NCBI GenBank assembly: GCA_019232645.1
Contig: JAFANO010000671.1
Coordinates: 1-5,057 of the forward strand
From: Planctomycetaceae bacterium
Lineage (GTDB): Bacteria > Planctomycetota > Planctomycetia > Isosphaerales > Isosphaeraceae
Length of the DNA: 5,057 nucleotides
Direction of reading: 5' to 3'
Shown: piece by piece, positions 1 through 5,057 of the stretch
Layout of the letters: each line of letters starts with the position of its first letter
Numbering within the stretch: the first letter of the stretch is position 1
The notes under the pieces: model-generated
What the model was told of the DNA's origin: nothing
The model's input: only the letters and a program-made list of their open reading frames with translations
Database searches by the model: none
Made by a program: the position numbers and the translations under genes

Positions 1-537
1 GAGGGGCCGAAGGTCTACGACAACCCGCCCGGTGTCTTGACGAATGCCCCGACTTTCGATTGGCACATGATCAATATACGCAACTTCGTCAATCTCAAGG
101 CCATGTCGGCCGGGCCGATCCCGGTCGGCGCCTCGGTCCTGTCACCGATCGGCTCCGGGAGTGGCCTGCTGGGCATCCCCGGCGACTGGACTCCGCCCTC
201 GCGCTTCGTGAGGATCGCGGCCATGGGTTATTTCGCCATGACACCCCAGGATGCTGAAGGAGGGGTGATCCTCGCGGAGCACCTCCTGGGCAGCGTGACC
301 ATCCCTCGCGGTCTCGAATGGATTCGAGATGAAGGCCCGGTGAGGGCGAATTTCACGCGCTGGTCCGTGATCAAGGATCTCCGCAACCAGGTGCTCTATT
401 TCCGCGGCTATGACAGCCATGCGTTCCGTGCCATCCACCTCCCGAGGTTGGACCTCCGACCGGATGCGAAGAGGCTCTCGCTCCCCATGCCGACGGGTGG
501 CGGGATCATCGACGTCACGGGAGACCTCAAGCGCTGA
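1..537 (+). CDS. Linear amide C-N hydrolase, choloylglycine hydrolase family (3' part)
   Basis: This is the C-terminal 178 residues of an Ntn-hydrolase of peptidase family C59 (bile salt hydrolase / penicillin V acylase type), which cleaves linear amide bonds such as N-acyl linkages. The frame is open from base 1, so the start and the catalytic N-terminal Cys lie upstream of the window. Recognition rests on the block VLTNAPTFDWH (fragment residues 12-22), where the Asn at 15 matches the oxyanion-hole Asn of the family, followed by an IRNFVNL stretch, and on GIPGDWTPPSRFVR (58-71), whose Arg at 68 aligns with the conserved active-site Arg of bile salt hydrolases. Known enzymes are about 330-360 aa, so roughly half is present. 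The 3' end looks intact (TGA 535-537). Substrate cannot be inferred; in environmental bacteria these proteins are often periplasmic acylases or lactone/N-acyl-homoserine-lactone hydrolases. A TTG at 37 is an internal Leu codon, not a start. Confidence 0.85.
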   Translation, partial: EGPKVYDNPPGVLTNAPTFDWHMINIRNFVNLKAMSAGPIPVGASVLSPIGSGSGLLGIPGDWTPPSRFVRIAAMGYFAMTPQDAEGGVILAEHLLGSVTIPRGLEWIRDEGPVRANFTRWSVIKDLRNQVLYFRGYDSHAFRAIHLPRLDLRPDAKRLSLPMPTGGGIIDVTGDLKR

Positions 538-582
538 GCGAGGCGTCGCTTCCCTCGATGACAGGACCGAGGCGACGATTGA

Positions 583-587
583 GGAGG
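583..587 (+). promoter_or_regulatory. Ribosome binding site of the truncated membrane protein gene
   Basis: GGAGG, within a longer GAGGAGGG run, ends 4 nt before the ATG at 592. It is the best Shine-Dalgarno match in the left flank and is the main reason to accept the short downstream frame as a real, broken gene. Confidence 0.55.
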
Positions 588-591
588 GATC

Positions 592-738
592 ATGGTCACC
601 ACCCCATCCGGCCCGGCTCCCGCGGTCGGCAGAGCCGCACGGTGGACATCCCGGTTGTTGAGCGCGGCCGAGGGGAAGTTCGGGCTCCTCCTGGTCGCCC
701 TCGTCGCCCTGATGGCCGCGGCACCCCTGATGGGGTAG
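592..738 (+). pseudogene. 5' fragment of a membrane protein gene, cut by the transposon
   Basis: A 48-codon frame starts at ATG 592 behind a good GGAGG, 54 bp after the hydrolase gene and on the same strand. The predicted product has a polar, Pro/Arg-containing leader (residues 1-29) and then a continuous hydrophobic stretch FGLLLVALVALMAAAPLM (30-47), which reads as a first transmembrane helix. The preceding Arg/Lys residues would favour a cytoplasmic N-terminus. Only host codons up to about 731 are original; the final Gly codon and the TAG stop at 736-738 lie in the left inverted repeat (GGGGTAG). The fragment is too short to assign a family: a channel, transporter or membrane-anchored enzyme are all possible. 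It could instead be an authentic small membrane protein, but its stop falling inside the transposon end argues for truncation. Confidence 0.6.
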
Positions 739-769
739 CGGCAGCAACCGTGCGAAAACCTACGGTAAG
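732..769 (+). repeat. Left terminal inverted repeat (IRL), 38 bp
   Basis: It starts GGGGTAGCGG and ends CTACGGTAAG, with the internal GCGAAAAC block typical of Tn3-family ends (compare the GGGG start, CGAAAAC core and GTTAAG end of Tn3 itself). The outer 36 bp are identical to the reverse complement of 4917-4952; only the last two bases differ (AG here, GC at the right end). This is the expected binding and cleavage site of TnpA. Confidence 0.95.
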
Positions 770-794
770 CGGACTCGATTCAGGGGGCTTACCG
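763..794. repeat. Short inverted repeat spanning the inner edge of IRL
   Basis: CGGTAAGC at 763-770 is the reverse complement of GCTTACCG at 787-794, giving an 8-bp stem with a 16-nt loop. The left arm is the inner end of IRL, so the right arm is a second, inverted copy of the inner 7 bp of the transposon end. It may be a folding element in the leader or an accessory contact for transposase; no function can be shown. Confidence 0.4.
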
Positions 795-799
795 CAGGA

Positions 800-812
800 T
801 TTCGGGCCGAAA
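800..812. promoter_or_regulatory. Palindrome upstream of tnpI, possible operator
   Basis: TTTCGG and CCGAAA flank a single central G, a perfect 13-bp dyad just upstream of a possible -35 box at 816. Position and symmetry suit a dimeric regulator, but no regulator gene is in the element and the sequence is short enough for chance in GC-rich DNA. Confidence 0.25.
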
Positions 813-815
813 CGG

Positions 816-843
816 TTGACCGGGACCCTTCATTGCGGAGAAT
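816..843 (+). promoter_or_regulatory. Candidate sigma70-type promoter for tnpI-tnpA
   Basis: TTGACC (816-821) matches 5 of 6 positions of the -35 consensus. GAGAAT (838-843), 16 bp downstream, matches 4 of 6 positions of TATAAT. The -10 half lies inside the first copy of the recombination motif (832-843), so recombinase bound there would compete with RNA polymerase. This would give autoregulation like that described for Tn4430. The match is moderate and the spacing slightly short. Confidence 0.35.
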
Positions 844-943
844 GATTGCGGAGAATGCCCACTCTCCGCAATGTCGCGGGACAACCCGGCGTATTCTCCG
901 CAATCAACGGCGTCCTAACGCGGGGGGTCACATTGCGGAGAAT
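832..943. other. Recombination (resolution) site array for the tyrosine recombinase
   Basis: Five copies of ATTGCGGAGAAT occur within 112 bp: R1 832-843 (+), R2 845-856 (+), R3 861-872 (-, one mismatch), R4 893-904 (-) and R5 932-943 (+). R2 and R3 face each other: arms ATTGCGGAGA (845-854) and TCTCCGCAAT (863-872) are a perfect 10-bp inverted repeat around an 8-bp centre ATGCCCAC, the geometry of a Xer/TnpI crossover core (6-8 bp between arms). R1, R4 and R5 would be accessory recombinase sites. The size and position, just upstream of or overlapping the recombinase gene, resemble the 116-bp internal resolution site of Tn4430, which also combines an inverted-repeat core with accessory copies of the same motif. 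The role is inferred; the repeats are seen directly. Confidence 0.8.
845..872. repeat. Putative crossover core (R2-R3 inverted pair)
   Basis: Two 10-bp arms in perfect inverted orientation are separated by the asymmetric 8-bp ATGCCCAC. An asymmetric centre would give the site a direction, as needed to resolve directly repeated copies. The strand-exchange points would lie at the arm/centre borders near 854 and 863. Confidence 0.65.
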
Positions 944-1874
944 ACCGCCACCCCCAGCGACCACCAGCGATGACTGGATCCGGCGATTCGACCAGGCGCT
1001 GGCCGAATCCGGTCTGGCCCCCCTGACGATCCGCACCTATCGCCGCGACCTCGTCCTCTTCCTCAAGTGGATCGAGCAGACCAAGGGCACACCCGTCGTG
1101 TTGGCGGACCTCTCCGAGGCCGATCTGTTGGGCTACCGACAGTACCTGGTCAACGTGGCCCGCCTGCGGCCGGCGACGATCAATCAACGGCTCCAAGCCA
1201 TCCGCTGGCTCTGTCGCTGGGCTCTCCGCCAGAAGGTCTTCGCCGCCAATCCCGCGACGGATCTCAAGTCGTTGCCCATGGCCCGACGCCGACAACCGGC
1301 CGGGTTGACCGAACCCGAGGCCCATGCCCTGCTGCGGGTCGCCGGAGCCTCACGACGGGGGCACGCTCAACGCAACTACGCGATCGTCCAACTCCTGTTG
1401 CAAGCCGGGCTTCGCATCGGGGAGGTGGTGACCCTCCGCGTCGCGGACCTCGTAATCCGGGAGCGCTCCGGCTGCGTGCGGGTGCGCCTCGGCAAGGGCG
1501 GCAAGGAGAGGGAGGTCCCCCTCAATGCCTCCGCCCGCCGCGCCCTGCGGACCTACCTCCAGGCGCGACCCCAGGTCCAACCCGACCACCCCCTCTTCCT
1601 CAGCGATCGCGATCGCGTCTTGTCGGAACGCTCCCTGCAGCACCTGATCCGGAGCCTGGCGCGGCAGGCCAAGATCACCCGTATTCCCGTCTCTCCCCAT
1701 ACCCTTCGTCATACGTTTGCCCTGAACTACCTGCGTCAGAACCCGGGCAAACTCGTCTCCTTGGCCAGCCTCCTCGGTCACGAATCGCTGGATACCACCG
1801 CCCTCTATACCCGACCCTCGGCCGAGGAACTGGCGGACGATCTGGAGCGGAGCCGGATGAATGTCTACGGATGA
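933..1874 (+). CDS. tnpI: Tyrosine recombinase (TnpI-like cointegrate resolvase)
   Basis: This is a site-specific recombinase of the phage-integrase/Xer family that would resolve transposition cointegrates by cutting and rejoining DNA through a 3'-phosphotyrosine. From the TTG at 933 it has 313 residues, typical for XerC/XerD-like proteins. The N-terminal SAM-like, core-binding domain covers about residues 10-95 (WIRRFDQALAESGL, then TIRTYRRDLVLFLKWIE). The catalytic domain follows, with all expected residues: Arg161 (GLRIGEV), Lys188 (LGKGGK), His256 and Arg259 (HTLRH), His283 (LLGHES) and Tyr292 (ALYTR). The start is uncertain: the frame extends to TTG 846 (342 aa), with an ATG at 855, but the extra 29 residues are encoded wholly by the repeat array, so 933 behind a GGGGGG run (922-927) is preferred. 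The gene overlaps tnpA by 14 nt. Its binding sites are the array at 832-943. It is not host XerC/D, given its place inside the element. Confidence 0.9.
   Translation: MRRIPPPPATTSDDWIRRFDQALAESGLAPLTIRTYRRDLVLFLKWIEQTKGTPVVLADLSEADLLGYRQYLVNVARLRPATINQRLQAIRWLCRWALRQKVFAANPATDLKSLPMARRRQPAGLTEPEAHALLRVAGASRRGHAQRNYAIVQLLLQAGLRIGEVVTLRVADLVIRERSGCVRVRLGKGGKEREVPLNASARRALRTYLQARPQVQPDHPLFLSDRDRVLSERSLQHLIRSLARQAKITRIPVSPHTLRHTFALNYLRQNPGKLVSLASLLGHESLDTTALYTRPSAEELADDLERSRMNVYG
1849..1852 (+). promoter_or_regulatory. Ribosome binding site of tnpA inside the end of tnpI
   Basis: GGAG ends 8 nt before the ATG at 1861 and lies in the last codons of tnpI. Together with the 14-nt gene overlap it supports 1861 as the tnpA start and translational coupling of the two genes. 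Confidence 0.5.
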
Positions 1875-4839
1875 GGCGAGTCCCCTCCTGGAGCCCATCC
1901 TGACGGCGCGGCAACGCTGTACCCCCATCACTCTGCCGATCGACCCCAGCGAGGAGGAACTGGCCCGGGACTGGACCCTCTCGGATGCCGACAAGGCCGA
2001 GGTGCTCCGCTGTCGAGGGGACGGGCACCGCCGGAGCTTTGCCGTTCAACTCTGCGTCTTGCGCCGGTACGGGCGATTCTTGACCGAGTACGAGGCGATC
2101 CCCGCCCGGATCACCAACCATCTCGGCCGTCAGCTCGACCTCCCTCCCGTCCTGTTCCTCGAGCCGCCCCACCGCGAGGCCACCGACCTGGAGCATGAGC
2201 GGCGGATCCGCGATCACCTCGGGTTCCGGGCCTTCGACCGAACGGCCCAAGAGGGTTTGGAGCGATGGGTTCAGGAGCGTGCCTTACAAGGGCTGCCGGA
2301 CACCGAGATCTTCGACCGCGCCGAGGATCTGCTCCGGTCCTGGAAGGTCGTCCTGCCGGCACCCTCGACCCTCGAACGGATCGTGGCGTCGATCACCACC
2401 CGCGCCCGCCACGAGGTCTTCGGGCGCATCGCCGGGCGCCTCACGCCGGGGTTCTGCCAGGCGATCGACGACCTGCTTCAGGTCCCCGAGGGCGAACAGC
2501 GGTCCCGCCTCTTTCGACTCAAGGAGTATCCCTCGGGGGCCAACGTCGCCGAGATCACCCTCCATATCGAGTCCTACCATCTGCTCCGCGGGTTGGGGGT
2601 CGGCCAGATCGACTGGACCGGCATCAGTCCGGACTGGGCCCGCCACCTGGCTCAACTGGCGGGACGCTACGACGCGGGAGCCCTGAAACGGTTCGCACCG
2701 ACCAAACGTCATGCGCTGGTGGCATGCTTGCTGGCGGAGGCCCAGAAGACCGTCCTCGACCACGTGATCGCGATGCATGACCAACTGATGACGGCCCTGT
2801 GCCGACGGTCCCGCCATGCGTTCGAGGCGCGACACCGGGAGTTCCGCCGCCGCGCCAAGCGGGGCCTGGATACGCTCCTGGCGGCCGTGGAGATCCTGCT
2901 CGACCCCCAACGGCCGCGGGAGGCCATCCTGAGCGAGTTGGAGCGCCAGATCGATCGGGACACGCTCCGCGAGGCCCGCGACAGCTGCCGGGAGTTCCAG
3001 CGCCTTGAAGAGCGCGGTTACGTCGATGAGCTCTGCGCCCGCTACCCGCACCTGCGACGATATCTGCCGGCGTTCTTCGACCTGCCCTGGCAGGGGGGGC
3101 CGGGAGCCGGCCCGCTCCTGGCGGGGTTGGACCTGGTGCGTGCGCTCGACGCCAGCGAACGCCCGGCATTGCCCGCTGACGCGGCGCCGAGCTTCGTCCC
3201 GGCCGCCTGGCGGTCTGTCCTCCACCTCAGCGACGGGACAATCCATCGCCGTGTCTGGGAGATCGCGCTGGCCCTGGCGGTGCGCGATGCCTTGCGCTGT
3301 GGCGATCTGTTCTTGCCCGAGAGCCGACGCCATGTCTCGTTCTGGAACTTGCTCTACGATGACCGGCGCTGGGATCAGGAACGGGAACGAGCCTATATCG
3401 AGCTGACCCTCCCCCGAGAGGCTGACCAGGGCCTGGGGCGTCTGACGCAGGAATTCGATACTGCAGCGCGGCAAGCGGACCAGGGCCTGGCCCAGAATCC
3501 GTTTGCCGCCATCCGCGACAGCCGTCTGCACCTGAAACGGCCCGACGCGCTGGAGATCCCCGATCGGGTCCAGGAGCTGCGCCGCGTGCTGGAGACCCAC
3601 CTGCCGCGGGTCCGGATCGAGGACCTGCTCCTGGACGTCGATGCGTGGTGCGGCTTCCTCCGGGTGTTTCGCCCCCTGGGGGGATACCAGCCCCGTTCGG
3701 AGGACCGCGCCGTGGCCCTGCCGGCGGCGCTGATCGCCCACGGGACCAACCTCGGCTTGGCGGCCATGGGGCACAGCGCCGAGGGGATCACGGTGGACAT
3801 GCTCCAGCACGTCACGCAGTGGTTCCTGCGCGAGGAGACCATCAAGGCGGCCAACGCCGCGTTGGTCGACTACCATCACCAGTTGGGCCTCAGCTCGGCT
3901 TGGGGTGATGGGACGTCCTCCTCCTCGGACGGGCAACGGTTCGGGGTCCAGGCCGGCTCGCTGCTGGGTGCCCTGTACCCGCGGTACTTCGGCTACTACG
4001 ACCGGGCGGTCACCGTCTACACGCACACCTCCGACCAGTACTCGGTCTTCGGCACGCGGGCGATCTCGTGCTCGGCCCGCGAGGCGGTGTACGTGCTGGA
4101 TGGCCTGCTGGAGAATGATACGATCCTGGGGCCGCGAGAGCACTCGACCGACACGCACGGCTACACCGAGCACCTGTTCGGGCTGTGCTACCTGCTGGGC
4201 TATCGCTTCCTGCCCCGGCTGCGGGGCCTGGGGGACCAACAGCTCTACAAGATCGATCGGGGCGCGTCGTACGGCCGCCTGGAGCCGCTGTTCCGCGGCG
4301 GGGTCGACACGGACCTGATCCGCGAGCAGTGGGATCCTCTGGTCCGGGTCGCGTCGTCGTTGCGGCATCGGACCGCGCCGGCGCACGTGGTCGTGCAACG
4401 GCTGGTGGGCAGCTCGCCCTCGGATCGCCTGGCCAAGGCCCTGACAGCGCTGGGTCGGGTCGTCAAGACGACCTACCTGCTGCGCTACCTTCATGACGAG
4501 CAACTGCGCCGCCGGGTGCAGCGGCAGTTGAACCGGGGCGAGTCGCGGCACGAGCTGGCGCGGTGGCTGTTCTTCGCCAACCAGGGGGAGTTCCGCACAG
4601 GGGATTACGAGGAGATGATGAACAAGGCCAGTTGTCTGAGCCTGCTGTCGAACGCGGTGCTGGTCTGGAACACGGTGCGGATGGGCGAGATCGTCGCGCG
4701 GCTGCGAGCGGCGGGCGAGACAGTTCTGGATGAGGACTTGGCTCGGATTTCACCCCTGGCCTATGCCCACGTGATCCCCAATGGCACCTATCACTTCCGC
4801 CAGACGGTGCCAGGCGACGGGACGTCGAGCAGGACGTGA
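1861..4839 (+). CDS. tnpA: Tn3-family DDE transposase TnpA
   Basis: This 992-residue protein has full length for the family (about 950-1,010 aa) and no frame break. It binds the 38-bp ends and catalyses strand transfer in replicative, cointegrate-forming transposition. The N-terminal region (about residues 15-170) is of the DUF4158 type, with TLSDADKAEVLRCR and FAVQLCVLRRYGRFL as recognisable blocks. A long helical middle part follows, and from about residue 570 the DDE_Tnp_Tn3 catalytic domain. The catalytic triad is readable: Asp683 in WGDGTSSSSDGQRF, Asp764 in EHSTDTHGYTEHLFGL and Glu894 in LNRGESRHELARWLFF, spaced as in Tn3 and Tn4430 transposases. The typical C-terminal block SPLAYAHVIPNGTYHF is present, so the end is complete. 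The start at ATG 1861 has GGAG 8 nt upstream and overlaps the tnpI stop, suggesting coupled translation from a promoter in front of tnpI. No sign of inactivation is seen. Confidence 0.97.
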   Translation: MSTDEASPLLEPILTARQRCTPITLPIDPSEEELARDWTLSDADKAEVLRCRGDGHRRSFAVQLCVLRRYGRFLTEYEAIPARITNHLGRQLDLPPVLFLEPPHREATDLEHERRIRDHLGFRAFDRTAQEGLERWVQERALQGLPDTEIFDRAEDLLRSWKVVLPAPSTLERIVASITTRARHEVFGRIAGRLTPGFCQAIDDLLQVPEGEQRSRLFRLKEYPSGANVAEITLHIESYHLLRGLGVGQIDWTGISPDWARHLAQLAGRYDAGALKRFAPTKRHALVACLLAEAQKTVLDHVIAMHDQLMTALCRRSRHAFEARHREFRRRAKRGLDTLLAAVEILLDPQRPREAILSELERQIDRDTLREARDSCREFQRLEERGYVDELCARYPHLRRYLPAFFDLPWQGGPGAGPLLAGLDLVRALDASERPALPADAAPSFVPAAWRSVLHLSDGTIHRRVWEIALALAVRDALRCGDLFLPESRRHVSFWNLLYDDRRWDQERERAYIELTLPREADQGLGRLTQEFDTAARQADQGLAQNPFAAIRDSRLHLKRPDALEIPDRVQELRRVLETHLPRVRIEDLLLDVDAWCGFLRVFRPLGGYQPRSEDRAVALPAALIAHGTNLGLAAMGHSAEGITVDMLQHVTQWFLREETIKAANAALVDYHHQLGLSSAWGDGTSSSSDGQRFGVQAGSLLGALYPRYFGYYDRAVTVYTHTSDQYSVFGTRAISCSAREAVYVLDGLLENDTILGPREHSTDTHGYTEHLFGLCYLLGYRFLPRLRGLGDQQLYKIDRGASYGRLEPLFRGGVDTDLIREQWDPLVRVASSLRHRTAPAHVVVQRLVGSSPSDRLAKALTALGRVVKTTYLLRYLHDEQLRRRVQRQLNRGESRHELARWLFFANQGEFRTGDYEEMMNKASCLSLLSNAVLVWNTVRMGEIVARLRAAGETVLDEDLARISPLAYAHVIPNGTYHFRQTVPGDGTSSRT

Positions 4840-4861
4840 GGGGCATCGCACCCAGGTACCT

Positions 4862-4878
4862 CGGTCTGCTGCGGACCG
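4862..4878 (+). terminator. Weak hairpin after tnpA, possible terminator
   Basis: CGGTCTG (4862-4868) can pair with CGGACCG (4872-4878), with one G-T pair and a 3-nt loop, 22 nt after the tnpA stop. A second small stem, GATCC/GGATC, lies at 4885-4898. No T-tract follows, so intrinsic termination is doubtful and transcription may run out through IRR. Confidence 0.2.
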
Positions 4879-4896
4879 CCCCGCGATCCGCCGGGA

Positions 4897-4914
4897 TCAC
4901 ATTGCGGAGAATAC
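4897..4914 (+). repeat. Orphan copy of the recombination motif (R6) next to IRR
   Basis: TCACATTGCGGAGAATAC at 4897-4914 is an exact 18-bp direct repeat of 928-945, where the fifth array copy R5 and the candidate tnpI start lie. Its ATTGCGGAGAATACGC (4901-4916) is also a 16-bp exact inverted match to 889-904 (R4). It lies directly inside the right end. It may be an extra recombinase-binding site or a remnant of a duplicated recombination region. Confidence 0.8.
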
Positions 4915-4952
4915 GCTACCGTAGGTTTTCGCACGGTTGCTGCCGCTACCCC
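4915..4952 (-). repeat. Right terminal inverted repeat (IRR), 38 bp
   Basis: The reverse complement matches the left end over the outer 36 bp without mismatch, running from the CCCC at 4949-4952 inward to TACC at 4917. The two innermost bases of the canonical 38 differ. High identity between the ends suggests a recently functional element. Its inner edge overlaps the 3' extension of a recombination-motif copy (4901-4916). Confidence 0.95.
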
Positions 4953-5057
4953 ATCGTGCATCCGCTCGTCATGCACGCCCAGGGACCGCCGCCGGCCGAG
5001 GGGCTCGGCCTGGCGGCCGTCGCGCGGCGGGTGGGGTGGAGCGGCCCGGGGCGGGCG
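4953..5057 (+). other. Right host flank with an open, unassigned reading frame
   Basis: The 105 bp after the transposon are open in the frame starting at 4953, and nearly every third codon position is G or C, which suggests coding sequence. The partial product contains HPLVMHAQGPPP and then GLGLAAVARRVGWSGPGRA, a stretch that could be helical and slightly resembles a helix-turn-helix, but I do not recognise a family. An ATG at 4971 has no convincing Shine-Dalgarno sequence. The same frame is open backward through IRR into the element. No hydrophobic segment is seen, so it does not look like a continuation of the membrane protein cut at 731. The gene continues beyond the window if it is real. 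Confidence 0.3.

Larger units (their letters stand above)
732..4952 (+). mobile_element. Tn3-family transposon with tyrosine recombinase (Tn4430-like layout)
   Basis: A complete 4,221-bp unit is bounded by 38-bp inverted repeats. In order it holds the left repeat, a recombination-site array, a tyrosine recombinase gene, an overlapping transposase gene, a lone copy of the recombination motif and the right repeat. Both genes read left to right. No resolvase of the serine type and no cargo gene is present, so this is a minimal element, close in size and plan to Tn4430 of Bacillus thuringiensis (about 4.15 kb, tnpI-tnpA). By family knowledge, TnpA produces a cointegrate with two element copies and the recombinase resolves it. 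Both genes and both ends look intact, so the element could be active. A 5-bp target duplication, normal for the family, is absent: the flanks read CTGAT on the left and ATCGT on the right. Confidence 0.92.

Noticed and set aside
37..39. TTG as start of the hydrolase gene
   Set aside because: The frame is open to base 1 and the codon is the Leu of the conserved VLTN block, so it is internal.
142..747. 201-codon minus-strand frame over the left flank and IRL
   Set aside because: It runs antisense to the hydrolase gene, has low-complexity composition and crosses the transposon border, so it cannot be an old host gene.
763..794. Attenuator or riboswitch in the transposon leader
   Set aside because: Only one 8-bp stem is seen, with no competing structure and no T-tract.
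832..943. CRISPR-like repeat cluster
   Set aside because: The 12-bp copies occur in both orientations with irregular gaps (1 to 27 bp), and are next to a tyrosine recombinase gene, which fits a recombination site.
1067..1903. 278-codon plus-strand frame overlapping tnpI
   Set aside because: It is an out-of-frame shadow of tnpI, Pro/Arg/Gly-rich, without family features.
2284..4551. 755-codon open frame on the minus strand inside tnpA
   Set aside because: It is a mirror of the GC-rich tnpA codons. Its product is a Gln/Arg/Pro-rich sequence without recognisable domains, while the plus strand has a complete transposase with its catalytic triad.
4840..4914. Passenger gene or second resolvase between tnpA and IRR
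   Set aside because: Only 75 bp lie there, holding two small stems and the R6 motif; no coding frame of its own is supported.

Overview
The window holds one complete, compact Tn3-family transposon (about 732-4952, 4,221 bp) with short stretches of host DNA on both sides. The DNA is strongly GC-rich, with G or C at most third codon positions. This points to a high-GC bacterium. The style of the flanking choloylglycine-hydrolase-like gene and of the transposase would fit a planctomycete or similar environmental lineage, but that is only an impression; no marker gene is present.

Left flank (1-731): the 3' part of a linear amide C-N hydrolase gene (choloylglycine hydrolase / penicillin V acylase family, C59) ends at 537. 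After 54 bp and a good Shine-Dalgarno sequence, a second gene begins at 592. It encodes a soluble-looking leader and one hydrophobic segment, then runs into the transposon end, whose bases supply its stop codon (TAG at 736-738). The transposon therefore appears to have truncated this gene.

Transposon (732-4952): the ends are 38-bp inverted repeats of the classic Tn3 type, starting GGGG and carrying the internal CGAAAA block. They are identical over the outer 36 bp. Inside the left end lies a control and recombination region (770-932) with five copies, in both orientations, of a 12-bp motif ATTGCGGAGAAT. One pair forms a near-perfect inverted repeat that looks like the crossover core of a tyrosine-recombinase resolution site. 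Next comes a tyrosine recombinase gene (tnpI-like, to 1874), which overlaps the start of a full-length DDE transposase gene (tnpA, 1861-4839) by 14 nt. There is no serine resolvase and no passenger gene. The architecture (IR, recombination site, tyrosine recombinase, transposase, IR) is that of the Tn4430 type: TnpA makes a cointegrate by replicative transposition and the recombinase resolves it at the repeat array.

Most unusual points: a sixth copy of the motif sits alone at the far right end, 4 bp inside the 36-bp identical part of the right inverted repeat; the six copies fall into two subclasses by their 3' extension; and the element has no 5-bp target duplication, so its two flanks may not come from one simple insertion.

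Right flank (4953-5057): about 105 bp of very GC-rich DNA, open in one frame with strong GC bias at third positions. Its product could not be recognised, and it does not look like the missing part of the truncated membrane protein.
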